Source: Grimontia marina (GTDB lineage Bacteria > Pseudomonadota > Gammaproteobacteria > Enterobacterales > Vibrionaceae). From it: 64,000 nucleotides of DNA. The DNA lies in the NCBI RefSeq assembly GCF_900060185.1, contig NZ_FIZY01000021.1:1-64000 (forward strand). The letters run 5' to 3'. The notes beneath the pieces are model-generated. The model was not told where the DNA came from, did not search any database, and saw nothing but the letters and a program-made list of their open reading frames with translations. This document shows, piece by piece, positions 29,470-36,525 of this stretch. Within the stretch, counting starts at the first letter, position 1. Every line of letters starts with the position of its first letter. Position numbers and translations under genes: made by a program.

Positions 29470-30144
29470 TCAGACCTCACAAACGTTCGAGACGTATTGA
29501 GAATATATCCAATCCAGCTGGTTTAGCACAGTTTCCCGTCCAGCGATGTTAGAAGATGCGATCGCGGTGCGGAGTGCATCAGGCGTGAGGATATCCAGCG
29601 CCCCTTGCGTGGTTGGGATGTGGCTGATATGCCAGGGCTCAAATGCCACACCGCCTCTATCTTCACGATAAGGAAGGTAAAAGCCGTGCGTTTTCATGTT
29701 GGCCAAAAGCCAATCAAAGAAAGGCTTTTGGTGTCCGGTAAGGTATTCCCAAGGTTCAAGCTGGATGGAGATACCTTCAGGCAGGAGGTTTCTGGCATAG
29801 ATGTCGATATCGGTGCCCCAGTGATGACGGCTTGCCCCCGGCAAGGCCGACCAGCGCAAAATAGCCCGGACTTTGTCGTCATCACTGAGCTGGCTGGCAT
29901 CCAAAGGGGTTCCGTTGCCATCAAGCATGGGGCGTAGGCCATTGAACTTGTTGTCCCATATCATCTGCTGACGGCTGAAATCACGAAAGCTGCTGGCAAT
30001 GGTGAGTTCAAAGCCGGCTTTTTCTGCCGAACTTTGCAGGGCCAAGAAATCCGCCTGAACTTCTTTATGCAGCATCAGACCCTCTGCGAGAGTACACAGA
30101 TGGTCTTGTGATTGTCCTGTCAGTGATGAAAGGGTCCAACTCAT
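29470..30144 (-). CDS. M15-family D-alanyl-D-alanine carboxypeptidase-like protein
   Basis: 224 residues of the VanY/M15B type. Zinc motif [10 protein letters not shown] at 105-114 and the C-terminal EPWHIS, whose His is the third ligand. No signal peptide is visible, so a cytoplasmic or unconventional location must be considered. Its ATG overlaps the dapE stop by four bases (ATGA), showing coupling with a cell-wall precursor gene. Confidence 0.85.
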   Translation of the reverse strand: MSWTLSSLTGQSQDHLCTLAEGLMLHKEVQADFLALQSSAEKAGFELTIASSFRDFSRQQMIWDNKFNGLRPMLDGNGTPLDASQLSDDDKVRAILRWSALPGASRHHWGTDIDIYARNLLPEGISIQLEPWEYLTGHQKPFFDWLLANMKTHGFYLPYREDRGGVAFEPWHISHIPTTQGALDILTPDALRTAIASSNIAGRETVLNQLDWIYSQYVSNVCEV

Positions 30145-31277
30145 TTTGCCAGCACTTTCTCCAGCACCTTCTGGTACATGTCAGTCAGTTTCTCGAGATC
30201 ATCAATCTTCACACACTCATTCACTTTGTGGATGGTGGCGTTGACTGGACCCAGTTCAATCACCTGACCACCCATTTGCGCGATAAAGCGACCGTCGGAA
30301 GTTCCGCCCGTAGTAAGAAGTTGAGGCTTCTCGCTGTTCACTTCGTCCACGGCTTCAACGACAGCATCAAGTAAAGAACCTGCATCTGTCAGGAACGGCA
30401 AGCCGTTGTAGGTCCATTTGATATCGTAGTCCAGGCCATGCGCATCGAAGATGGCGTGAGTGCGGGTTTCTATGTCCTGCGCGGTCAATTCGGTGCTGTA
30501 GCGCAAGTTGAACTGGACATGGAACTCACCTGGAACCACATTGCTTGCGCCTGTACCTGCGGCGACATTTGGAATTTGCAGGCTGGTTGGCGGGAAGTAG
30601 GCGTTACCTTCATCCCACTGCACGCTGGTCAGTTCTGCGAGTGCTGGCAGCGCCAGATGAACCGGGTTTTTCGCAAGGTGTGGGTAGGCAACGTGGCCCT
30701 GAATACCTTTGAAGGTGACATCACCAGTCAGTGAGCCGCGACGACCGTTCTTGACCACATCACCCACCGCGTCGGTGCTGCTTGGTTCACCCACAATGCA
30801 CATGTCGATGATTTCATCACGTGCCATCAGGGTATCGACAACACGGGTCGTTCCGTTGATAAATGGGCCTTCTTCATCTGAGGTGATAAGGAATGCCAGT
30901 GAACCGTTGTGATCTGGGTTTTCTGCGATAAAGCGTTCAGTTGCTACGACCATCGCCGCCAGTGAGCCTTTCATGTCTGCCGCGCCACGGCCAAGCAGGT
31001 AACCGTCTACGATCGTCGGTTCAAAAGGAGGAGTTTTCCACTTCTCTAAAGGGCCTGCTGGTACCACATCGGTGTGACCAGCAAAGGCAAACAGTGGGCC
31101 TTCGGTACCGCGACGAGCCCATAGGTTAGTGGTGTCTTCAAACACCATACGTTCAATGTTGAATCCCAGCGCTTCGAGGCGCTCGATCATCAATTCCTGA
31201 CATCCTTCATCTTCTGGAGTCACGGATGGACGGCCTATTAATTCCTTGGCCAGAGACAATACCGCACTGTCTGTCAT
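30141..31277 (-). CDS. dapE: Succinyl-diaminopimelate desuccinylase
   Basis: Releases LL-diaminopimelate in the lysine/peptidoglycan precursor pathway. 378 residues of the M20 family with di-zinc motifs [11 protein letters not shown] (His, Asp), [21 protein letters not shown] and the C-terminal [10 protein letters not shown]. Second gene of an operon after the yffB-like gene (31-base gap). Confidence 0.97.
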   Translation of the reverse strand: MTDSAVLSLAKELIGRPSVTPEDEGCQELMIERLEALGFNIERMVFEDTTNLWARRGTEGPLFAFAGHTDVVPAGPLEKWKTPPFEPTIVDGYLLGRGAADMKGSLAAMVVATERFIAENPDHNGSLAFLITSDEEGPFINGTTRVVDTLMARDEIIDMCIVGEPSSTDAVGDVVKNGRRGSLTGDVTFKGIQGHVAYPHLAKNPVHLALPALAELTSVQWDEGNAYFPPTSLQIPNVAAGTGASNVVPGEFHVQFNLRYSTELTAQDIETRTHAIFDAHGLDYDIKWTYNGLPFLTDAGSLLDAVVEAVDEVNSEKPQLLTTGGTSDGRFIAQMGGQVIELGPVNATIHKVNECVKIDDLEKLTDMYQKVLEKVLAK

Positions 31278-31308
31278 GGGGTTGTGTGTCCTTGTTCTTA
31301 AAACGGTG

Positions 31309-31659
31309 TTATTCGCTAAAAATTGTTTCGTACTCTGCAGCTTTAAAGCCGAGGTGATACGTGTCGTTGTGAATCAAAAGAGGGCGCTTAATCATAGCAG
31401 GGTGAACCAGCATCAAAGAGACGGCATTGGATTCATCTAGGTTGTTCTTTTGTTCTTCGGAAAGTCCTCGGAAGGTGGTACCGCGCTTGTTAACCAGAGC
31501 TTCCCAGCCCAGCTTTTCCACAAATTGCTTTAACATTTCCTGATCGATACCGTCTTTACGGTAATCATGAAACGTGTACGGTTTGCCTTCCGCATCAAGC
31601 CACTTCAGCGCTTTCTTGATGGTGTCGCAATTCTTAATCCCGTAAACCATTGTGGTCAT
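31309..31659 (-). CDS. yffB: ArsC/Spx-like reductase family protein YffB
   Basis: 116 residues, thioredoxin fold. [16 protein letters not shown] carries the single conserved Cys; the arsenate-binding arginines of true ArsC are not clearly retained (MIKRPLLI is). In E. coli yffB also precedes dapE. Likely glutathione-dependent thiol reductase; the natural substrate is unknown. Confidence 0.87.
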   Translation of the reverse strand: MTTMVYGIKNCDTIKKALKWLDAEGKPYTFHDYRKDGIDQEMLKQFVEKLGWEALVNKRGTTFRGLSEEQKNNLDESNAVSLMLVHPAMIKRPLLIHNDTYHLGFKAAEYETIFSE

Positions 31660-31826
31660 TCACTGTTTCCTCATAGTGCTACGTCGAGGGTGCTAGATTG
31701 ACATCGCAAAGTGCTGAAAGCAAGGCGTGAAGCGACTTCACCTATCATTGAGTTAACTTCTATTCGAATAGCTTCATAAATCAATTTCATTCAAAATTTC
31801 TACATTAGTGAATTCTGATGTAAATT

Positions 31827-31844
31827 AATTAGATGAATCTAATT
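31827..31844. promoter_or_regulatory. Palindromic operator of the BigR-like regulator
   Basis: AATTAGATGAATCTAATT: eight-base perfect arms with a two-base centre, 20 bases before the regulator ATG. An AT-rich dyad with this spacing is the expected autoregulatory site for BigR/YgaV-type ArsR proteins. Confidence 0.65.
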
Positions 31845-31863
31845 TAAAGGGTGTTTGCCAGCA

Positions 31864-32160
31864 ATGGGTAAAGAACTACAACAACAAGCCAATGAGGCGG
31901 CCAAAGTGCTGAGAATTCTCGCGCACCCGGAAAGGTTAATGGTGCTCTGTCAGTTACGAGAAGGGGAGAAAAATGTCTCGAGCCTTCTTGAGAACAGTGC
32001 CTTGAGTCAGTCTGCTTTTTCCCAACACCTCACTGTGTTGCGACAAGCGGGATTAGTCGAGACACGCAAGGAGTCGCAGTCAGTGTTTTACCGAATTGCA
32101 GGTGGCAAAGTGGAAAACCTGATCAATGCAATTCAAGGCGCATGGTGTGGAGAGCGCTAA
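31864..32160 (+). CDS. ArsR-family regulator, BigR/YgaV persulfide-sensor type
   Basis: 98 residues from the ATG at 31864 (a TTG at 31855 is too close to the AAAGGG ribosome site). Winged helix with LSQSAFSQHLTVLRQAGLVE as recognition helix. It keeps two Cys, Cys29 in MVLCQL and Cys95 near the end in AWCGER, the same positions as the redox pair of YgaV and BigR, and lacks the ELCVC metal site of ArsR. Inference: reactive sulfur or oxidants form a disulfide/tetrasulfide and relieve repression. No target operon is adjacent except possibly itself. Confidence 0.78.
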   Translation: MGKELQQQANEAAKVLRILAHPERLMVLCQLREGEKNVSSLLENSALSQSAFSQHLTVLRQAGLVETRKESQSVFYRIAGGKVENLINAIQGAWCGER

Positions 32161-32263
32161 AGAGCAAACGACATGCTGGTGAATAGGCGTTCAATTTGAT
32201 CAAGCGCAATACCTCCTTTGCAATTCATTGAATAATGGAAAGCAGTCATATTAGGAGGTCTCA

Positions 32264-32545
32264 ATGGAACTGAATCCGGTTTTTGCAAGAAGACTGTATC
32301 TCGCTTTTTTGGTTGAAGAAATGGAACGTCCGAATGTTCCACGTTTAATTGAAGCCACGGGCTGGCCACGTCGCACGATTCAGGACGTGATCAAATCACT
32401 GGCAGGTCTTGGTATTGAATTGGCATTCATTCAGGATGGACGCCGCCATAATGACGGATATTATCGCCTGACTGACTGGGGCCCGTTCAAACGTGAGTGG
32501 GTTGAAGACCGTAAACAGGACATTATGGGAACGCTTACGGTATAA
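32264..32545 (+). CDS. Small winged helix-turn-helix protein (HTH_43-like)
   Basis: 93 residues that look like a compact winged helix: VPRLIEATGWPRRTIQDVIKSLAGLGIEL as HTH, then YYRLTDWGPFKREWV as wing and tail. TTAGGAGG lies eight bases before the ATG. I recall a ~90-residue family of this kind (Pfam HTH_43) in vibrios. No known target. Confidence 0.7.
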   Translation: MELNPVFARRLYLAFLVEEMERPNVPRLIEATGWPRRTIQDVIKSLAGLGIELAFIQDGRRHNDGYYRLTDWGPFKREWVEDRKQDIMGTLTV

Positions 32546-32548
32546 AAC

Positions 32549-32579
32549 AAAAAACGCAGCTAAAGAGTCTGCGTTTTTT
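32549..32579. terminator. Terminator after the winged-helix gene
   Basis: AAAAAACGCAG / CTGCGTTTTTT with a nine-base loop, between convergent genes. Confidence 0.85.
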
Positions 32580-32583
32580 GTTT

Positions 32584-32940
32584 TCAAGCTTCGGCGTGAA
32601 CTGGCCTTAGCGATTTCTGAACGTATTTGGGCAGTTTATCTACCACCAGGTGCCAGGAATGGGAAATGATATTCTCTATTTCCGCCGTTGGCAGAGGGCA
32701 GTTTTTGCCAAATTCTATCCACCCAGCCCTAGCCAGGTGCGGTGCCGGACGGCAATCCGGGATCTCCGCCATCATAACGAACAAATCTTCCGGCACTTTG
32801 CAGGCCATTTTCTCGCCATCGTAGAAAATACAGACCATCTTGGTCTGATGCACGCTGTATACATTAACGCCGCCCCACTTTACATCATGACGGATACCCA
32901 CTAGTGACGCGCAGTGTGCCTTGAGTGCCGGGATGTCCAT
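32584..32940 (-). CDS. MmcQ/YjbR family protein
   Basis: 118 residues with the family pattern VKWGGVNVYSVHQTKMVCIFYDG..ACKVPEDLFVMMAE...PAPHLARAGWIEF. MmcQ/YjbR proteins have a CyaY-like fold and are annotated as DNA-binding, on thin evidence. It directly follows the DUF1499 lipoprotein gene with no gap. Confidence 0.82.
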   Translation of the reverse strand: MDIPALKAHCASLVGIRHDVKWGGVNVYSVHQTKMVCIFYDGEKMACKVPEDLFVMMAEIPDCRPAPHLARAGWIEFGKNCPLPTAEIENIISHSWHLVVDKLPKYVQKSLRPVHAEA

Positions 32941-33378
32941 TTACTTGATGAGCCCTTTCTCCTGAAGTGCTGCTCTTAATGCTTCAACGCGTTTACGGTT
33001 TACGCCAAAGTCTGAGTACCCAACGCGCGATTCAGAACGGACTATCAGCTGGTCACCATCGACACGAAGTTCCAGGTCATCCACAAATCGCATGATTTTA
33101 CTGACGTTCTCTACACGCACATAGCCAGGCTCCTGATCGCCAAGGCGGGTGCCCGGCATGCTGAGCGCGACTTCCAGAATAGGCGCCATAGAAACACCTT
33201 CTGCCAACTCGAAGGGGGCAACGTTGAAATCTTCACGCGAGTCCTGTGTAGAGACACAGTTGGGTTTATCGCCACATGGGGTAAGAGATTTATCTGTCAC
33301 GGTGTCTTCTCCTTGTGCGCATCCGAGTGTGACTATCATAGCTACGCCTGCAGCGGCGAAAGAGAGCGTCTTTTTCAT
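32941..33378 (-). CDS. DUF1499 family lipoprotein
   Basis: 145 residues. N-terminal lipoprotein signal with LGCAQ; then PNCVSTQDSREDFNVAPF and SRVGYSDFGVNRKRVEALRAAL, hallmarks of DUF1499. Envelope location is predicted; function unknown. It is immediately upstream of mmcQ/yjbR and 13 bases after the DUF2956 gene. Confidence 0.82.
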   Translation of the reverse strand: MKKTLSFAAAGVAMIVTLGCAQGEDTVTDKSLTPCGDKPNCVSTQDSREDFNVAPFELAEGVSMAPILEVALSMPGTRLGDQEPGYVRVENVSKIMRFVDDLELRVDGDQLIVRSESRVGYSDFGVNRKRVEALRAALQEKGLIK

Positions 33379-33391
33379 TGTATGTTCCCTG

Positions 33392-33727
33392 TTATTGGTT
33401 GCTCAGTATATAGGCTGCAAACCCCACCCAACTCGCGACAAGGAGTCCCCAAGGTAGAAGATTGCTAGACGTAGACACTGATTCAACGGTTTCTGTCACA
33501 TCGTTTGCTGATACGGTATCGACTTGTTTTTGCTTGAGTTGCTTTTTCCGTTCTTTATCGCGATCCCGCGCTTTTGATTTCTGCTGCTTCTTATACAGCG
33601 CAATGCCTTTCTCGATGCCTTGAGCAATAAGTTTTGTCTGCTCTTTGGTTTGCCCTGGCTTTTGGGTCGCCTTGGCAATTTTCATGGCTTCTTGCTGGGT
33701 TTCAGGCGAGGGCGTGGTGTGGCTCAT
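33392..33727 (-). CDS. DUF2956 family protein
   Basis: 111 residues: a lysine/glutamine-rich N-terminal part (AKATQKPGQTKEQTKLIAQGIEKGIALYKKQQK), a short linker and a C-terminal transmembrane helix (LLPWGLLVASWVGFAAYIL). Tail-anchored topology. Small family of marine gammaproteobacteria; role unknown. Confidence 0.75.
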   Translation of the reverse strand: MSHTTPSPETQQEAMKIAKATQKPGQTKEQTKLIAQGIEKGIALYKKQQKSKARDRDKERKKQLKQKQVDTVSANDVTETVESVSTSSNLLPWGLLVASWVGFAAYILSNQ

Positions 33728-33848
33728 CTTTTTTCATCTTTAACGGTCTAATCTAGTGAGCGATTATAACGATGATAACTGGATGTCACGAAACCAAATT
33801 CTGAGAATCGTGTCAGACCTCTAATGACAAAAAAGGGAGAAAAGACAA

Positions 33849-34169
33849 ATGATCTTAACTACAACCCCAACTATTCAAGGGCGCGAAATCACGCATTACC
33901 ACGGTGTAGTAGTAGGAGAGGCAATCTTAGGTGCGAATATTTTTAAAGATATCTTTGCGAGTATTCGCGATATTGTTGGTGGGCGTTCTGCCGCTTACGA
34001 GCAAGAACTCGCTAAAGCGCGTGAAATTGCATTCGAGGAGCTCAGAGAGCGTGCACGCGCTGCAGGCGGAAACGCAGTAGTGGGTATCGACCTTGATTAT
34101 GAAGTGGTCGGCCCCAATGGTGGAATGTTGATGGTGAGTGTTAGCGGAACAGCAGTCACTGTCGGATAA
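33849..34169 (+). CDS. YbjQ family protein (UPF0145)
   Basis: 106 residues, almost the length of E. coli YbjQ, with [27 protein letters not shown] and [18 protein letters not shown] typical of the family. These form pentameric rings related to SHOCT/heavy-metal-binding domains, but no specific function is proven. Confidence 0.88.
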   Translation: MILTTTPTIQGREITHYHGVVVGEAILGANIFKDIFASIRDIVGGRSAAYEQELAKAREIAFEELRERARAAGGNAVVGIDLDYEVVGPNGGMLMVSVSGTAVTVG

Positions 34170-34277
34170 ATGTGAGCGAGCTAAAAGCTTGGGCTGAAAT
34201 TTACTGCGCTACACCGCAAAATGATGCGCCCGTGCTTTGTGCTCACCATCAATACTGACAAAGTGCTAAGGAGGGTT

Positions 34278-34349
34278 ATGAACAATGTTTTTTTGCATGC
34301 TTCCCTTTGCTGGTGGCTGCGCATAATCCTGAAGAAACAAGATAGATGA
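34278..34349 (+). CDS. Possible 23-codon leader ORF
   Basis: An open frame of 23 codons begins at an ATG three bases after AAGGAGG, the strongest ribosome site in this neighbourhood, and its TGA overlaps the ATG of the DUF2919 gene as ATGA. The DUF2919 gene has only a poor ribosome site of its own, so translation of this leader could couple to it. The product would be hydrophobic and basic (LCWWLRIILKK). The spacing is a little short, so this is tentative. Confidence 0.35.
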   Translation: MNNVFLHASLCWWLRIILKKQDR

Positions 34350-34831
34350 ATTCGCTTTTGTACCAATCTCCTGACTATTACGACAAACACGGAAACGCGA
34401 AGCCAAACCTGATGTTCTGGCTGACAGGCCTCTTTCTGGCGCGTTCCTGGATAGTGTTTGTGGTTGCAGGCGTCAGCCGGGAGCAAGGCAAAGACCTGCT
34501 CTCGCTGTTTTACCCGAGTCATGATGCGCTTTATATTGGACTGGCGTTGGGATTGCCCGCTGTGGCTTTGATGCTGATGGCTGGCAGTCTTCATCGTTTC
34601 CCAGCATTTTTTCAGCGTGTTTGGCGGTTTGGTAAGTACACCCTCCTAGCGGCGTTGAGTGGTGATTTGATACTGCAAGTCAAACACCTGATGGCTCAGC
34701 GTTGGGAGTTCCACTGGAGTGGGGCATTAATGTTACTGATGGCGATTTGGCTAGTGTTATACCTGTTAAGAAGCCGCCGCATTCAGTTTTTATTTGAAGC
34801 CCCCATTACAAGAGAAGAAAAAAATGAATGA
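34346..34831 (+). CDS. DUF2919 (YfeZ-like) inner-membrane protein
   Basis: 161 residues with four hydrophobic spans (FWLTGLFLARSWIVFVVAG, ALYIGLALGLPAVALMLMAG, YTLLAALSGDLIL, ALMLLMAIWLVLYLL). The start SPDYYDKHGNAKPNLMFWLTGLF matches the YfeZ type. It overlaps the next gene by eight bases. Function unknown. Confidence 0.78.
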   Translation: MNSLLYQSPDYYDKHGNAKPNLMFWLTGLFLARSWIVFVVAGVSREQGKDLLSLFYPSHDALYIGLALGLPAVALMLMAGSLHRFPAFFQRVWRFGKYTLLAALSGDLILQVKHLMAQRWEFHWSGALMLLMAIWLVLYLLRSRRIQFLFEAPITREEKNE

Positions 34832-35219
34832 GTGGAAAAAAGGGCTTGTTCTGTTCAGCGCAATGTTAAGCCCCTTGGCCATGGCTGACTGGCAGGTTGA
34901 TGTGAATTTCGAAATGGATCGTGCCGGCAAGCAACACCGCGCACAAACCTCCGTATCATTGGTGCCCGGAGAAGAAACTGTTCTGTTTGATAACGGTGAA
35001 GCGACAGGTGCACTCATTGGCAAAGCTGAGCTTTTGGAAGTGACGGCTGATGAGGTGAAAATTTCTCTTCTGGTTCAAGAACAGTGCGACGATGGCGGCT
35101 GGCGAACCATCATGTCACCCGTTGTCAGTGCGGGACTGAATGCTCCGGCTTCTGTTAAGCAGAGCAACGAGCAACTGGATGAATTTGCATCTTTAAAAGT
35201 GGAAATTACGTCGGTATAA
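34824..35219 (+). CDS. Exported protein of unknown function
   Basis: 131 residues from the ATG at 34824, which opens a signal peptide (KKGLVLFSAMLSPLAMA). The mature part (about 110 residues) is acidic and beta-rich, with two Cys at most and no domain I recognise. It overlaps the DUF2919 gene, so the two are co-translated and may act together in the envelope. Confidence 0.65.
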   Translation: MNEWKKGLVLFSAMLSPLAMADWQVDVNFEMDRAGKQHRAQTSVSLVPGEETVLFDNGEATGALIGKAELLEVTADEVKISLLVQEQCDDGGWRTIMSPVVSAGLNAPASVKQSNEQLDEFASLKVEITSV

Positions 35220-35278
35220 GTGCCAGAAAGCCCACTTTACAGATCTGAGACAAAGTCTCGGCGCTTCACAGGTAATAT

Positions 35279-35311
35279 GCTAGTTTTCTTAAAACTAAAA
35301 TGAAAACTAGC
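35279..35311. promoter_or_regulatory. Inverted-repeat operator before the DyP peroxidase gene
   Basis: Outer dyad GCTAGTTTTC / GAAAACTAGC (10-base arms), with an inner perfect dyad TAGTTTT-CTT-AAAACTA at 35281-35297. Three copies of AAAACTA in all, 22 bases before the DyP start. Probably a repressor site; regulator not identified. Confidence 0.55.
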
Positions 35312-35332
35312 AGTTTTACTTGGAGGTAATAC

Positions 35333-36229
35333 ATGGCGGTTTCTCAACCGGCAATCGTTGCAGATGCAGGTCCTTTCGCACTGTACACAGTTCTGAAAGT
35401 CAATGGTTCTGCTTCAGACGTTCTTGCTCAGTGTCGCGCACTTCACTCTCTTGTTGATGATATTAATGCCCTGCAACCCGATGCTGATCTGAAAGCAGCT
35501 GTGTCTTTTTCCTCAGCTTTCTGCGCGGAAAACGGTATTGCGACACCGACTGAGTTCTCTGCTTTCCGCCCTCTGGGCGAAGGTGATGCCCATGCGCCCG
35601 CAACGAAGTGTGATATTTTCCTTCACGCTCACTCAACCCGTCATGATCTGAACTTCTTCCTGCTACGCAAGTTCTTGTCACCTATTGCTTCAGAAGTTGA
35701 AGTCGTTGATGAAACCTACGGTTATCGTTACCTCGACTCCCGAGACATGACAGAGTTTATCGACGGCACTGAAAACCCGGAAGGCGAAGAAGCGCGTCGC
35801 GATGTGGCGATTATCGCTGATGGTGAATGTGCTGGTGGCAGTGTCGTTATGATGCAGCGTTACGTACACAAACTGGCAGCATGGGAACCACTGACCATCA
35901 AGCAGCAAGAGAAAGTGATTGGCCGTACCAAGCCTGACTCGATTGAGCTTGAAGATGTGCCCCCAACTTCTCACGTTGGTCGAGTAGATATCAAAGAAGA
36001 CGGTAAAGGCCTGAAAATGGTTCGCCACAGCCTGCCATATGGCTCTGTGTCAGGTGATCACGGCCTGCTGTTCTTGGCTTATTGCCATACTCAGCATGTT
36101 CACAAAACCATGTTGGAAAGTATGTTCGGTGAGCGAGATGGTAAAACCGACATGCTGCTTCGCTTTACCACGCCAGTCACAGGTGCTTACTTCTACGCAC
36201 CTTCAATGGATGTACTTAAAAGAATCTGA
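35333..36229 (+). CDS. DyP-type heme peroxidase (YfeX-like)
   Basis: 298 residues of the cytoplasmic P/B-type DyP family. The signature FIDGTENPEG contains the distal Asp; DVPPTSHVGRVDIKEDG and LKMVRHSLPYGSVSGDHGLLFLAYC are conserved, with the proximal His expected in SHVGR. Oxidises dyes/porphyrinogens with peroxide; YfeX has been linked to heme and coproporphyrin. A strong ribosome site (TTGGAGG) precedes the ATG. No encapsulin neighbour. Confidence 0.92.
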   Translation: MAVSQPAIVADAGPFALYTVLKVNGSASDVLAQCRALHSLVDDINALQPDADLKAAVSFSSAFCAENGIATPTEFSAFRPLGEGDAHAPATKCDIFLHAHSTRHDLNFFLLRKFLSPIASEVEVVDETYGYRYLDSRDMTEFIDGTENPEGEEARRDVAIIADGECAGGSVVMMQRYVHKLAAWEPLTIKQQEKVIGRTKPDSIELEDVPPTSHVGRVDIKEDGKGLKMVRHSLPYGSVSGDHGLLFLAYCHTQHVHKTMLESMFGERDGKTDMLLRFTTPVTGAYFYAPSMDVLKRI

Positions 36230-36262
36230 CTTATCAATACTTTGAATTCTATTGATAACATT

Positions 36263-36290
36263 AAAAGCACCTTCGCCCGGTGCTTTTTTT
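36263..36290 (+). terminator. Terminator of the DyP gene
   Basis: AAAAGCACC / GGTGCTTTTTTT hairpin with a seven-base loop and T tract. Confidence 0.85.
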
Positions 36291-36525
36291 ATGTCAATTT
36301 GTGAGCGCGGTTAAAAGGGCATTTCTGGTTTTTTGAGCCAGATTTTGGAAATGACAATTGGCGGGCGTGTGCACCTTTATTCTTCTCGACGACATTTATT
36401 ATCTGTGGTGTTCTCAGCCCAGTTTTTATGTTTTGAGAGTCGTTGAATGGGCGTGGTAACAGGGACGCTTTGCAGAATCAAGGAACTAGCGGTTCGCGGC
36501 ATCTCGTTCTATTTGGAGAAATGGC

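Noticed and set aside
31855-31863. TTG at 31855 as start of the BigR-like regulator
   Set aside because: Only three bases from the ribosome site AAAGGG; the ATG at 31864 is better spaced.
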